A model generated the notes under the pieces. It was not told the DNA's origin, did no database searches, and saw only the letters and a program-made list of their open reading frames with translations. Shown piece by piece: positions 1-7,991 of a stretch of 40,639 bases of DNA. Each line of letters begins with the position of its first letter. Position 1 is the first letter of the stretch. The DNA is taken from positions 1-40,639 of the forward strand of contig JAISLF010000007.1 in the NCBI GenBank assembly GCA_031260605.1. The letters are read 5' to 3'. The translations under genes were made by a program, and so were the position numbers. The DNA comes from Oscillospiraceae bacterium (GTDB lineage: Bacteria > Bacillota > Clostridia > Oscillospirales > Oscillospiraceae).

Positions 1-15
1 ACTGCGCGTGGCGGC

Positions 16-51
16 GGTTACTTTTTTCCGCTTCGCCGGAAAAAAGTAACC
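16..51. repeat. Terminal hairpin of repeat copy 1, left
   Basis: A perfect 15-bp inverted repeat, GGTTACTTTTTTCCG at 16-30 with its complement at 37-51, closes a 6-nt loop. It is followed by a second small palindrome, CTTCTTT/AAAGAAG, at 65-80. The same pair of structures appears in inverse order at the right end of copy 2 (about 14590-14652). Confidence 0.8.
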
Positions 52-718
52 AAAAAAGGGGCGACTTCTTTGTAAAGAAGCAAACACCTTTTTATACGGG
101 AACTGCGGTGGTGACAATGTGGATTGTTCTGTTTCCGCGACGTATTGCGGTGTAGCGTCCGAACGCCATCGCTGCGCCGCACGCAGGGGCGAAGCCTGTC
201 GCGGGGTTATATACTTAGGTAAGGCGATTAGTTACCGCGAACTGCCTACGGGTGCCAACCGGAAGGATGGTGCTGCTACGATTGCTGCCGCACATTGTTC
301 GGCAATTGGGTGCGTCTCCCGACGAGGTGAGGTTGTGGTTACGGTAGGTGCAAACTTACGGTTCAAGGCAATGCCCCGTTACCACAACAATCACCGTAGG
401 GGACAGCGTCCTCGACGTCCCTTGTTTGGTTTGCCGCAGACTTTTGCGTCAGACCACTGCACCCTGCTGCGTGGGTGCGTTGGGTGCCTACGTCTACCTC
501 CGCGCTTTGCGCGTCGGGACACGCAACGTATTGCCGCACCCGACAGCGCAGGGCGCGGTGCGGGTTGGCTTCGCCAAATTCTGGTTGACACCCGCCGATA
601 CCTACCTCTGGCAAACAGGGCTAAAGCCCGTCAATTTGGCAATTCTGTCCGGGTTCGGACGCACGGACACCTACACTTGCAGCTTTGCAACCTGCCTAAG
701 CCCTAAAGCGGCTTCTTT

Positions 719-750
719 GGTTCCTTTCTTGCCAAGACAAGAAAGGAACC
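719..750. repeat. Terminal hairpin of repeat copy 1, right
   Basis: A perfect 13-bp inverted repeat, GGTTCCTTTCTTG at 719-731 with its complement at 738-750 and loop CCAAGA. It is flanked by AAAGCGGCTTCTTT on the inner side and by GCCCGCCGCGTAGGCG on the outer side. Both flanks are shared with copy 2. The stem differs from the copy 2 stems at both arms together (GGTTCC for GGTTAC), a compensatory change suggesting that the fold is maintained. Confidence 0.8.
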
Positions 751-880
751 GCCCGCCGCGTAGGCGTATAGCAGAGTCGCGAGGCGAAGCTTCGCCCTAC
801 TTACAAACACCGTACTATCCGGCGCACGGCTGCACGCACCAACTTCAAAGCAAACCAACACGTCAAAGCAACGCCCCCCG

Positions 881-1261
881 TCATTCCCCCGCGCTCTCCC
901 TTTTACTCTTCTGAAACAGCATATACACCCCCACCACCACCAGAAACCCGCCGAAAATCTTCCTCATTACCCCGCCCTCGATCTTCAGCGACAGCAGTGA
1001 GCACAGCACCGCCGTCGGCACACCGAACGCCGCCGTTATCAGCACCGGCTTTAGCATAACCATCTTGTTTTTGAAGTGCGCAATCAGCGCGATGACCGCC
1101 GACGGCAGAAAATACAGCAGATTTATGCCCTGCGCGTCGTGCTGCTTTGTGTCCGTGAACGCCGCGATGTACGTTAAAAGTATCGTCCCGCCGCCGACTC
1201 CCCATGCGGAAACAATTCCCGAGGCGAGACCCGCAACACCTGCGATAATAATCCCAATCAT
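881..1261 (-). CDS. Half-size TauE/SafE-type membrane permease, second of a pair
   Basis: 126-residue, very hydrophobic protein of the TauE/SafE (DUF81) sulfite/organic anion exporter family. Full-length members have about 250 residues built from two homologous halves; this is one half. The family signature is visible near the N-terminus (GLASGIVSAWGVGGGTI, then an aromatic/charged stretch and LLYFLPSA) and three to four membrane segments follow. Its start overlaps the stop of the preceding half-size gene by four bases (ATGA), implying coupled translation and probably a heterodimeric permease. The substrate cannot be read from sequence; sulfite, sulfonates or other small anions are typical of the family. 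It ends about 4 bp before repeat copy 1, and no terminator is visible. Confidence 0.8.
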   Translation of the reverse strand: MIGIIIAGVAGLASGIVSAWGVGGGTILLTYIAAFTDTKQHDAQGINLLYFLPSAVIALIAHFKNKMVMLKPVLITAAFGVPTAVLCSLLSLKIEGGVMRKIFGGFLVVVGVYMLFQKSKRESAGE

Positions 1262-1665
1262 GAGAAAAACAGCGCCTTTACGCCGCCGAAAATCAAAAAT
1301 GCCGCGAAGATTTTCCGCAGGACATTTACCGGGACCTTCTTAAAGCACTTGCCGCCGATTACGGAGCCGACTGTGCCGCCGACGATGTACGGCAGCGCCT
1401 CCTTTAGCGGAACCGCCGCGCAAACCGCGTATACGATGATAGACACAACCGAGAGCGGCAAAATCACCGCTATACTTGAGGCGAAGGTCTTTTTTTCGTC
1501 GAATTTGCACCATTTTGTGTACAGCGGAACAATAAACATTCCGCCTCCCGAGCCGAAAAATCCGTTTGCGCACCCGGCGAGAATTCCGGTGACGGCGCAT
1601 TTGAATATCGGCGGTTTACTTGCCTGTGCCGCTTTTTGCGGCTTTTTTTCCTGCGGATTCTTCAA
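1258..1665 (-). CDS. Half-size TauE/SafE-type membrane permease, first of a pair
   Basis: 135 residues. A basic N-terminal tail of about 20 residues is followed by the TauE/SafE signature (GILAGCANGFFGSGGGMFIVP), the loop KWCKFDEKKTFASS, and further membrane segments ending in a motif (VLRKIFAAFLIFGGVKALFF) that echoes the end of its partner (MRKIFGGFLVVVGVYMLF). This suggests that the two genes arose by duplication. The start is TTG with AAGGAG 11 bases upstream, placing it 50 bp inside the end of the ytvI-like gene; I see no other in-frame start near a ribosome site. Probably transcribed with the ytvI-like gene upstream and translationally coupled to the second half downstream. Confidence 0.8.
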   Translation of the reverse strand: MKNPQEKKPQKAAQASKPPIFKCAVTGILAGCANGFFGSGGGMFIVPLYTKWCKFDEKKTFASSIAVILPLSVVSIIVYAVCAAVPLKEALPYIVGGTVGSVIGGKCFKKVPVNVLRKIFAAFLIFGGVKALFFS

Positions 1666-2725
1666 AAATTTGAAAGCTCCTTGTGTAAATTATCCTTACG
1701 ATAAGCAGACCGATCGGCAGAAGCGTCATTCCTATAACGCCGCCGAAGATGAACCCCGCGTATGCCGCGAACAGCGCGAGTGCCGGCGGCAGGCCGAGGG
1801 ATTTTCCGACAAGGCGCGGCTCCAAAACGTTGCGCACGAGCAGCATAAGCCCCAATGCCAGCAGAAGAAACACGCCCGCCGGCGTGTCGCCCGCCAGCAA
1901 ACGGTATGCCGCCCACGGAACAATGACGACGCCCGCGCCGAATATCGGCAGAAAGTCCGCAACCGCGACGAGCAGCGCCAAAAGCACAGCGAACTTAATT
2001 CGCAGAATTAAGAATACGGCCGTGCCGATTACAAACGTAACTCCCGCAAGCTTGCCCTGCGCGGCGACCCACAGAAGGGCTGCGGTCTTTATATCGGAAA
2101 AGACATGCCCCGCCGCAAAGGCGGCGCGTTTCGGCATAAACCTTCGGCAAAAAGCCTTTACCGTGTCTCCTTTTCCTGCCGTCAGCACGCTTCCCATACC
2201 GGTTACGAACACAAACAGAACCGCTTTCGGAACGGAAGCCGCAGTCCTGCTCAAAAACAGTATTATTTCCGGCGCAAGACTCTGAAGCCTGTCAATCAAA
2301 GACTTTTCCGCAGAGGAAATTCCCGCCTCAAGAAGAGAGCGCAGCTCCGGCGTCGCGCCGAGCAACAGTTCTTCTGTCTTGCCGTCCACCGTGCTTATTA
2401 TCTCCGCAATTTTTCGGGATATGACAGGTATCTCGCCTGAAAGCGATATAAATTCAAATATAATTCTGTCGGCGGCGAAAATCAGCAGAGCCAGCAGCAG
2501 CAAAAAAGTTATCGCGGCGGAAATCGGCGCGGCGGCACTTTTAGGTATTTTGAGCACGCGGATAAAAACGGCGCGCAGAGGTACTGACGCCTTGATTATC
2601 AAAATCGCCGCCGCAAACGGCAGAGCCGCCCGCAAAACAGCACCGCCCGCAAGAAATAAAATCGCGGCGGCGGCAAGCAGCGCAAGAGCGTAAATTATCC
2701 TATTTGTACTTGCATTCCGAATCAT
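1616..2725 (-). CDS. ytvI: AI-2E/YtvI family integral membrane protein
   Basis: 369 residues, usual length for the AI-2E transporter superfamily (PF01594), whose sporulation branch is YtvI. Two N-terminal membrane hairpins (about residues 10-45 and 60-90) are followed by an extracytoplasmic region rich in Ser/Glu/Ile (90-200), then four or more helices. The family's C-terminal signature is present: FLPIFGAGVVIVPWA, then NVLEPRLVGKSLGLPPALAL near residue 315. YtvI is a sporulation membrane protein of unknown transport function, fitting the spore-gene content of the window. The ATG at 2725 lacks an obvious Shine-Dalgarno; its 5' end overlaps the divergent hom promoter. The gene leads an operon with the two TauE halves. 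Confidence 0.82.
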   Translation of the reverse strand: MIRNASTNRIIYALALLAAAAILFLAGGAVLRAALPFAAAILIIKASVPLRAVFIRVLKIPKSAAAPISAAITFLLLLALLIFAADRIIFEFISLSGEIPVISRKIAEIISTVDGKTEELLLGATPELRSLLEAGISSAEKSLIDRLQSLAPEIILFLSRTAASVPKAVLFVFVTGMGSVLTAGKGDTVKAFCRRFMPKRAAFAAGHVFSDIKTAALLWVAAQGKLAGVTFVIGTAVFLILRIKFAVLLALLVAVADFLPIFGAGVVIVPWAAYRLLAGDTPAGVFLLLALGLMLLVRNVLEPRLVGKSLGLPPALALFAAYAGFIFGGVIGMTLLPIGLLIVRIIYTRSFQIFEESAGKKAAKSGTGK

Positions 2726-2738
2726 ACTGTGTTATAAT
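2710..2738 (+). promoter_or_regulatory. Sigma-A-type promoter for hom
   Basis: TTGCAT at 2710-2715 and a perfect TATAAT at 2733-2738, spacer 17. It overlaps the first codons of the divergent ytvI-like gene, so transcription of the two could interfere. It leaves a leader of about 145 nt before the hom ATG, containing short GC hairpins (for example GCCGC/GCGGC near 2830), but no T-box or riboswitch that I recognise. Confidence 0.7.
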
Positions 2739-2889
2739 TAATCTCGACTTTAAGGGCTTTGGCTTTCGCCCGTTATATAATCATATTCAAAAGAGCTTTT
2801 GTGTATCACGAAAACGGCTCGGCCGCTTTCGCGGCGTGTTGAGCATCGCACACAAGAGCAAATTTACCTGCAAAAGGATAAGTATAAGA

Positions 2890-4092
2890 ATGTTTAAGGT
2901 AGCTATACTTGGTTTCGGCGTCGTCGGCTCCGGAACCGGCGAGGTTCTCCTGATGAACTCGGAGAAAATTACTCACGAGGCAGGAGACGAGGTTGAACTG
3001 AAATACATCGTCGATATTCGGGATATAGACGACCCGCGTTTTGCCAAATACGCGGTAAAGGACTTTTCCGTCGCCTTAAACGACCCGGAGGTCACGATAA
3101 TAGCCGAAACAATCGGCGGCGCGGGCGTTGCCTACGAGTACACAAAGGCGGCTCTACTCGCCGGCAAGCACGTTGTAACCTCAAACAAGGAGCTTGTTGC
3201 AAAGCACGGCGTTGAGCTGCTTGAGATTGCGCTAAAGAACAACATCAATTACCTGTTTGAGGCGAGCGTCGGCGGCGGAATACCGATACTGCGCCCGATA
3301 CAGCAGTGCCTTTCCGCCAACCGCATAACCGAGGTTTACGGAATCCTTAACGGAACGACGAACTATATTCTGACGGCGATGTCCGAAAAGGGCGCGAGCT
3401 TTGAGGACGCATTGGCTGAAGCGCAAAAAAACGGCTATGCAGAAGCAAACCCGTCGGCAGATGTTGACGGGATAGACGCGCTGCGCAAGATTTGCATACT
3501 GTCTGACCTTTGCTTCGGCAAGAACTTTTCGCCGGATTTAGTTCAGCCAATTGGAATCCGTCCCGTATCGGAATACGACACAAAGTACGCCAATCAGGGC
3601 GGGTACAAAATAAAGCTGCTCGGCCGCGCCGTGTCAGACGAGGCAACGGACAAGGTCGCCGTTTATGTCGCACCGCACCTGGTTTCGTCAGACAACCTGC
3701 TTGCCTCAGTTACAGGCGTTATGAACGGCATTGTCGTTCGCGGAAACGCGCTGGGCGACGTTATGTTTTACGGCGCGGGCGCGGGAAAAATGCCGACCGC
3801 CTCCGCCGTCGTGGCTGACATTATCGACTGCTGCCGCCACACGAAAAACCGCAAACGCATTATGTGGGCGCGCGGCAGCGTTGAGGACACGTTCCCCTCG
3901 GCAAACATAGCGAGCCGCTGGTACGCGCGGGTTGCCTCGCCTGAGGGAACCGTCAAAAAGTACATTCCGGACGCGGAAATTCTCGGAGGAGACGTTTCGC
4001 AAACAGGCTTTATTGCGGACGAGAAAACAAAACCCGAGGTTGAGCGTCAGCTTGAGCCGTTTGAGGTTCTGTCACTGTTCCGCGTCATTTAG
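2890..4092 (+). CDS. hom: Homoserine dehydrogenase
   Basis: Reduces aspartate semialdehyde to homoserine with NAD(P)H, the branch point to threonine and methionine. 400 residues. The nucleotide-binding GFGVVGSG lies at residues 8-15, the substrate-region NGTTNYIL and the catalytic-loop GYAEANPSADVDGIDA follow in the usual order. The C-terminal regulatory ACT-like region is short compared with about 430-residue Gram-positive enzymes, so feedback by threonine may be reduced; this is an inference. I chose ATG 2890 because AAAAGGATAAG precedes it and homology begins there; the frame stays open back to 2704 but that extension looks like leader. First gene of a plus-strand housekeeping run. Confidence 0.96.
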   Translation: MFKVAILGFGVVGSGTGEVLLMNSEKITHEAGDEVELKYIVDIRDIDDPRFAKYAVKDFSVALNDPEVTIIAETIGGAGVAYEYTKAALLAGKHVVTSNKELVAKHGVELLEIALKNNINYLFEASVGGGIPILRPIQQCLSANRITEVYGILNGTTNYILTAMSEKGASFEDALAEAQKNGYAEANPSADVDGIDALRKICILSDLCFGKNFSPDLVQPIGIRPVSEYDTKYANQGGYKIKLLGRAVSDEATDKVAVYVAPHLVSSDNLLASVTGVMNGIVVRGNALGDVMFYGAGAGKMPTASAVVADIIDCCRHTKNRKRIMWARGSVEDTFPSANIASRWYARVASPEGTVKKYIPDAEILGGDVSQTGFIADEKTKPEVERQLEPFEVLSLFRVI

Positions 4093-4145
4093 GCGTCCCC
4101 TGCCCTATTATCCTATCTTTAGACTGAACTAACACAGAGGTTGTT

Positions 4146-5210
4146 TTGGAAGAAAAATTACTCGAAATTGAACAAAAATACGCGGAGATACAAAAGAGCC
4201 TTGAAACGCCGGAGGTCTACAACGACCTCAAGCTTTCCGGACGTTTGTCGCGGCAACTCTCCGAAATGGAGCCTGTCGTCACAGCTTTTCGGCGGTACAA
4301 GGCGCTCAAGCAGCAGATTGCAGAGGGACGCGAGCTGCTCTCCGACCCCGAAATGCGCGAGCTGGCTAAAGAGGAAATTGATGCGGCGGAAGCGGCTCTT
4401 CCCGTCTTGGAGGAGGAGATTAAGCTTCTCCTCGTGCCAAAGGACCCGAACGACGACAGAAACGTCATCATCGAGATTCGCGGCGGCACAGGCGGCGAGG
4501 AGGCGGCTCTTTTTGCGCACTCGCTGTACCGTATGTACTCCATGTATGCGGACATTCGCCGCTGGAAAACAGAGGTTGTGAACCTGAATGAAACGGAGCT
4601 TGGCGGCATAAAGGAAATCAGCTTTATGATAGAGGGCGCGGGGGCTTACTCCCGTCTGAAGTTTGAGAGCGGAGTACACCGCGTTCAGCGCGTGCCCGAT
4701 ACGGAAAGCTCAGGCCGTATACACACCTCCGCCGCGACCGTCGCGGTTCTGCCGGAGGCCGATGAGGTTGAGTTTTCGATTAACCCCGCCGATTTGCAGA
4801 TAGACACCTACCGCGCCTCCGGAGCGGGAGGTCAGCACGTCAACAAAACGGAAAGCGCAATCAGAATCACGCATTTGCCGACTGGCACCGTCGTCGAGTG
4901 TCAGGACGAGCGGTCACAGCACAAAAACCGCGACAGGGCGATGAAAATCCTCGCCTCACGGATTTACGACGAGGAGCGCCGCCGTCAGGATGCGGAGCTT
5001 GCGGCTCAGCGCAAGGGGCAGGTCGGAACAGGAGACCGCTCGGAGCGAATCCGCACGTACAACTTCCCGCAGGGGCGCGTGACGGACCACAGAATCGGAC
5101 TGACGCTGTACAAAATAGACGCGATTATGGACGGCGCGCTTGATGAGATAGTAGACGCGCTGACGGTTGCAGACCGTGCGGCAAAGCTGTCCGCAGGAGA
5201 CAGTGAGTAA
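4146..5210 (+). CDS. prfA: Peptide chain release factor 1
   Basis: RF1, which reads UAA/UAG and triggers peptide release. 354 residues, normal length. It has the coiled-coil N-terminal domain, the codon-recognition tripeptide PxT (here Pro-Asp-Thr in [15 protein letters not shown]), which separates it from RF2, and the catalytic GGQ in [16 protein letters not shown], followed by the C-terminal [17 protein letters not shown] motif. Start is TTG at 4146 with AGAGG upstream. prmC, which methylates the GGQ glutamine and commonly sits next to prfA, is absent here; the next gene follows after 2 nt and is the TsaC-CoaE fusion. Confidence 0.97.
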   Translation: MEEKLLEIEQKYAEIQKSLETPEVYNDLKLSGRLSRQLSEMEPVVTAFRRYKALKQQIAEGRELLSDPEMRELAKEEIDAAEAALPVLEEEIKLLLVPKDPNDDRNVIIEIRGGTGGEEAALFAHSLYRMYSMYADIRRWKTEVVNLNETELGGIKEISFMIEGAGAYSRLKFESGVHRVQRVPDTESSGRIHTSAATVAVLPEADEVEFSINPADLQIDTYRASGAGGQHVNKTESAIRITHLPTGTVVECQDERSQHKNRDRAMKILASRIYDEERRRQDAELAAQRKGQVGTGDRSERIRTYNFPQGRVTDHRIGLTLYKIDAIMDGALDEIVDALTVADRAAKLSAGDSE

Positions 5211-5212
5211 AA

Positions 5213-6517
5213 ATGGTGCAGAACTCGGACGCCGAAAACACGCGCGGTGTGCGCGAATTTACGCGTGATACACTTGCCGAAGCGGCAAAGGTGCTCCGCT
5301 CCGGCGGAATACTTATGGTTCCGACGGACACGGTGAACGGTCTTTGCTGCCGCGCGCTTGACGAGCGGGCGGTTTTGCGCCTGTTTGAGCTGAAGCGCCG
5401 CCCGTTTACAAGTCCGCTCTCAATTTGCCTTGCGGATACCGCCGACATTGCAAAATACACGCTTCCTGTCGCCGTCGGGCTGCAGCCGCTGATTTCGGCG
5501 GCACTGCCCGGAAAGGCGACGCTTGTGTTTGAGAAAAAGCCCGTAATACCCGACATTGTAACGGGCGGCGGGCGCTCCGTCGGAGTCAGAATCCCGGACT
5601 GCGACATTTTGCGCGAGCTTACGCGCCTTGTAAAAGAGCCGCTTGCGCTGACCTCCGCCAATGAGCACGGCAAGACCGAAATGGAGTTTTTGTCGGAAAG
5701 TCTTGCTTTTTTGCCGCAGGACAGCGCGAAGAAAAACGCGGCGGCGCTGCCTATCGTGTCAGGCATTCTTCGCGGCGAAAATGACACGCAGGACGCGGGT
5801 ATTTCTGTTATCCCCTCCACGGTGATTGACTGCACGCTTCCCCCTCCGCGTATACTGCGGCGCGGCGCGCTTACCAAAAAAGCGGTGCTTGACCTCGGCT
5901 ATCCTGACGCAGAGGGCGTTACGGTTATCGGCATAACAGGCCCGACAGGTGCGGGAAAGACAACACTGCTAAACGAACTGCTTGAGCGCGGCGCAACTGT
6001 GTGCGACTGCGACAGGATTTACGCGCAGCTTCTGCAATACAGTCTGCCGATGATTGCGGAATTAAAATCGGCGTTTCCCGGGGCTGTGACAGACGGAGAT
6101 ATTGACAGAAAGAAACTGTCAGTAACCGTATTTTCGGACAAGAAAGCGCTGAGTCTGCTGAATAAAATAACGCATAAATACGTTTTGGCAGAGGTTTGCA
6201 AGACGATTGCCTTTGTCGAAAACAACGGACTGAACGGACTCGTCGCGGCGGACGCAATTGAGCTACACGAAAGCCGCATTGCAGACCTTTGCGACGAAAC
6301 AATTGCCGTCCTCGCGCCGAAGCGCGACCGCATACGGCGAATTGCGGCGCGGGACGGTATTGACGCGGCAAGGGCGCGCGCGCGTGTCAATGCACAGAAA
6401 AAGGACACGTTTTATGTTGAGAGCTGCGACTACAGCGTGTACAATAACGGCACGCCTGAGGAATTTAAGGATAAGTGCGGGCTGCTGATAAACGATATAT
6501 TAAAGAGGTACATATAA
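5213..6517 (+). CDS. Fusion: threonylcarbamoyl-AMP synthase (TsaC/Sua5 type) + dephospho-CoA kinase (CoaE)
   Basis: 434 residues with two complete enzyme domains. Residues about 15-225 are a YrdC/Sua5 domain making threonylcarbamoyl-AMP for tRNA t6A37: PTDTVNGL at 37-44, the KRRPFTSPL nucleotide-binding stretch at 61-69, GVRIPD near 124, LTSAN at 146-150. Residues about 237-434 are a dephospho-CoA kinase, last step of CoA synthesis: P-loop GPTGAGKT at 243-250, DCD at 265-267, LLNKITHKYV, and the C-terminal RVNAQKKDTFYVESCDYSV motif. A Sua5-type gene near prfA is common in Firmicutes; the CoaE fusion is unusual to my knowledge. The frame has no break at the junction. It ends in TAATG, overlapping the next start by one base. 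Confidence 0.9.
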   Translation: MVQNSDAENTRGVREFTRDTLAEAAKVLRSGGILMVPTDTVNGLCCRALDERAVLRLFELKRRPFTSPLSICLADTADIAKYTLPVAVGLQPLISAALPGKATLVFEKKPVIPDIVTGGGRSVGVRIPDCDILRELTRLVKEPLALTSANEHGKTEMEFLSESLAFLPQDSAKKNAAALPIVSGILRGENDTQDAGISVIPSTVIDCTLPPPRILRRGALTKKAVLDLGYPDAEGVTVIGITGPTGAGKTTLLNELLERGATVCDCDRIYAQLLQYSLPMIAELKSAFPGAVTDGDIDRKKLSVTVFSDKKALSLLNKITHKYVLAEVCKTIAFVENNGLNGLVAADAIELHESRIADLCDETIAVLAPKRDRIRRIAARDGIDAARARARVNAQKKDTFYVESCDYSVYNNGTPEEFKDKCGLLINDILKRYI

Positions 6518-7914
6518 TGTCTGATAAAAAAACAAATCCGCTCATTTACGAGCAGAAAAACGCCTATACTGTTCTGGATAAGGCAGAAACGGACAAGGCG
6601 TATGCCTTTGCCGACGAATACAAGGGCTTTATCAATGCCGCGAAAACAGAGCGTGAATCCGCGATTTACGCCGAGAAGGCCGCGAAAAAGGCTGGCTTTA
6701 CACCTATTGAGGATACCGAAACCCTCAAGCCCGACAGCCGCGTTTACCGCAACTTCGGCGATAAGCTGATTATGCTTGCCGTTATCGGCAAAAACGGCGC
6801 GGATTCCGGCTTTAACATAACCGCCGCGCACATAGACGCGCCGCGCCTTGACCTAAAGCAACTGCCGCTGTACGAGTCCGAGGAGGTCGCGTACTTTAAG
6901 ACGCACTATTACGGCGGAATCAAGAAGTTTCAGTGGGTGACGCTTCCGCTTGCAATCCACGGCTACGCCGTACGCGCCGACGGCAGCTCAGTATCCTTTG
7001 CAATCGGCGAAAACGAGGACGAGCCCGCATTTTTCATCTCTGACCTCCTGCCGCACCTCGGAAAGGATCAGCTGAAAAAGACACTGTCGGAAGCGTTCAC
7101 AGGCGAAAGCCTGAACCTGATTGTCGGCACGTCGCCGTCTTCCGACGCGGACGCGGCGAGTAAATACAAGCTGCGCGTTTTGGAGATACTCAGCGAGAAA
7201 TACGGCATAACAGAGGAGGATTTTCTGTCTTCGGAAATTGAGGTTGTCCCGGCAGGTCGCGCGCGTGACGCGGGGTTTGACGGGTCGCTTATCGGCGCTT
7301 ACGGACACGACGACAGGGTTTGCGCCTACCCTGCCCTGTCGGCGCTGCTGACGCTGACGGGTGTTCCGGAGAAAACGGCGATTGTCGTTCTTGCGGACAA
7401 GGAGGAAATCGGCTCGGAGGGCGTTTCCGGAATGCAATCCCGCGCGTTTGAGCGGTTCACGGCGGCAATCCTGCGCAAAACAGGCTCGAAACTCGACCTT
7501 GACGAGGCGTATGAGCAGTCCTTCTGCCTGTCAACCGATGTTTGCAACGCGCTTGACCCGAACTTTTTGGAGGTCTCCGAAAAAATAAACGCAGCTAAAC
7601 TAAACCACGGAATCGCGATACTGAAATTCACTGGTGCCGGCGGCAAATCCTCTTCGTCAGACGCTTCCGCCGAGACGGTCGCAAAGGTGCGCGCGATGTT
7701 CCGCGAAAACGGTGTACTCTGGCAAATGGGCGAGCTTGGCAAGGTCGATCAGGGCGGCGGCGGCACAGTCGCAAAATATATGGCAAACCGCAATATTCAG
7801 ACAATCGACGCCGGCGTTTCCGTGCTGTCAATGCACGCACCGTGGGAGCTTATCTCAAAGCTTGATTTGTATATGACATATAAGGCTATCCGCGCGCTGT
7901 TCGCGGCGCAATAA
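6517..7914 (+). CDS. M18 family zinc aminopeptidase
   Basis: 465 residues. A dodecameric cytosolic metallo-aminopeptidase of the aspartyl/leucyl aminopeptidase I family. Metal and catalytic motifs are in order: AHIDAPRLD near residue 103, YGHDDRVCAYPAL near 265, the glutamate pair in DKEEIGSEGVSGMQSRAFE near 297, STDVCNALDP, and the C-terminal SMHAPWELISKLDL carrying the last zinc histidine. Start is ATG 6517 after AGAGG. The one-base overlap with the fusion gene upstream suggests translational coupling. It probably trims N-terminal residues from peptides, together with the M20 dipeptidase next door. Confidence 0.93.
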   Translation: MSDKKTNPLIYEQKNAYTVLDKAETDKAYAFADEYKGFINAAKTERESAIYAEKAAKKAGFTPIEDTETLKPDSRVYRNFGDKLIMLAVIGKNGADSGFNITAAHIDAPRLDLKQLPLYESEEVAYFKTHYYGGIKKFQWVTLPLAIHGYAVRADGSSVSFAIGENEDEPAFFISDLLPHLGKDQLKKTLSEAFTGESLNLIVGTSPSSDADAASKYKLRVLEILSEKYGITEEDFLSSEIEVVPAGRARDAGFDGSLIGAYGHDDRVCAYPALSALLTLTGVPEKTAIVVLADKEEIGSEGVSGMQSRAFERFTAAILRKTGSKLDLDEAYEQSFCLSTDVCNALDPNFLEVSEKINAAKLNHGIAILKFTGAGGKSSSSDASAETVAKVRAMFRENGVLWQMGELGKVDQGGGGTVAKYMANRNIQTIDAGVSVLSMHAPWELISKLDLYMTYKAIRALFAAQ

Positions 7915-7991
7915 AATCGCCCGGTGGTTTCATATAATAAGACAGTGAACGGCAGACAAGAAAACAGTTGATTTTAGGATAGAATAATATT

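Larger units (their letters stand above)
1..877 (+). repeat. Long interspersed repeat, copy 1 (left end cut by window)
   Basis: This stretch holds no credible gene. Aligned by eye with the reverse strand of 14770-13806, it shares many blocks in the same order: a terminal hairpin, an ACTGCGGTGG block near 104, a CAGGGGCGAAGCCTGTCGCG block near 183, a GGGTGCCAACCGGAAGGATG block near 250, a TGGGTGCGTCTCCCGACG block near 307, a GCTTTGCGCGTCGGGACACG block near 507, and a terminal hairpin followed by GCCCGCCGCGTAGGCG near 752. Blocks are separated by indels that change the reading frame, so the open frames crossing it (119-706, 348-914) look fortuitous; they are also very rich in Arg and Cys. The ends are inverted with respect to each other, as in a non-autonomous mobile element, but no transposase or target-site duplication is visible. 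Confidence 0.75.

Noticed and set aside
119-914. Two overlapping plus-strand open frames (119-706 and 348-914) and minus-strand frames in the same place
   Set aside because: They lie in the interspersed repeat, are Arg/Cys-rich, lack ribosome sites, and do not keep frame with the second repeat copy.
2704-2889. 62-residue N-terminal extension of homoserine dehydrogenase
   Set aside because: It would begin upstream of the -10 box of the promoter at 2710-2738, and family homology and a ribosome site begin at 2890.
2739-2889. Possible T-box or riboswitch in the hom leader
   Set aside because: Only short GC hairpins are seen; no T-box core sequence or known aptamer motif is present.
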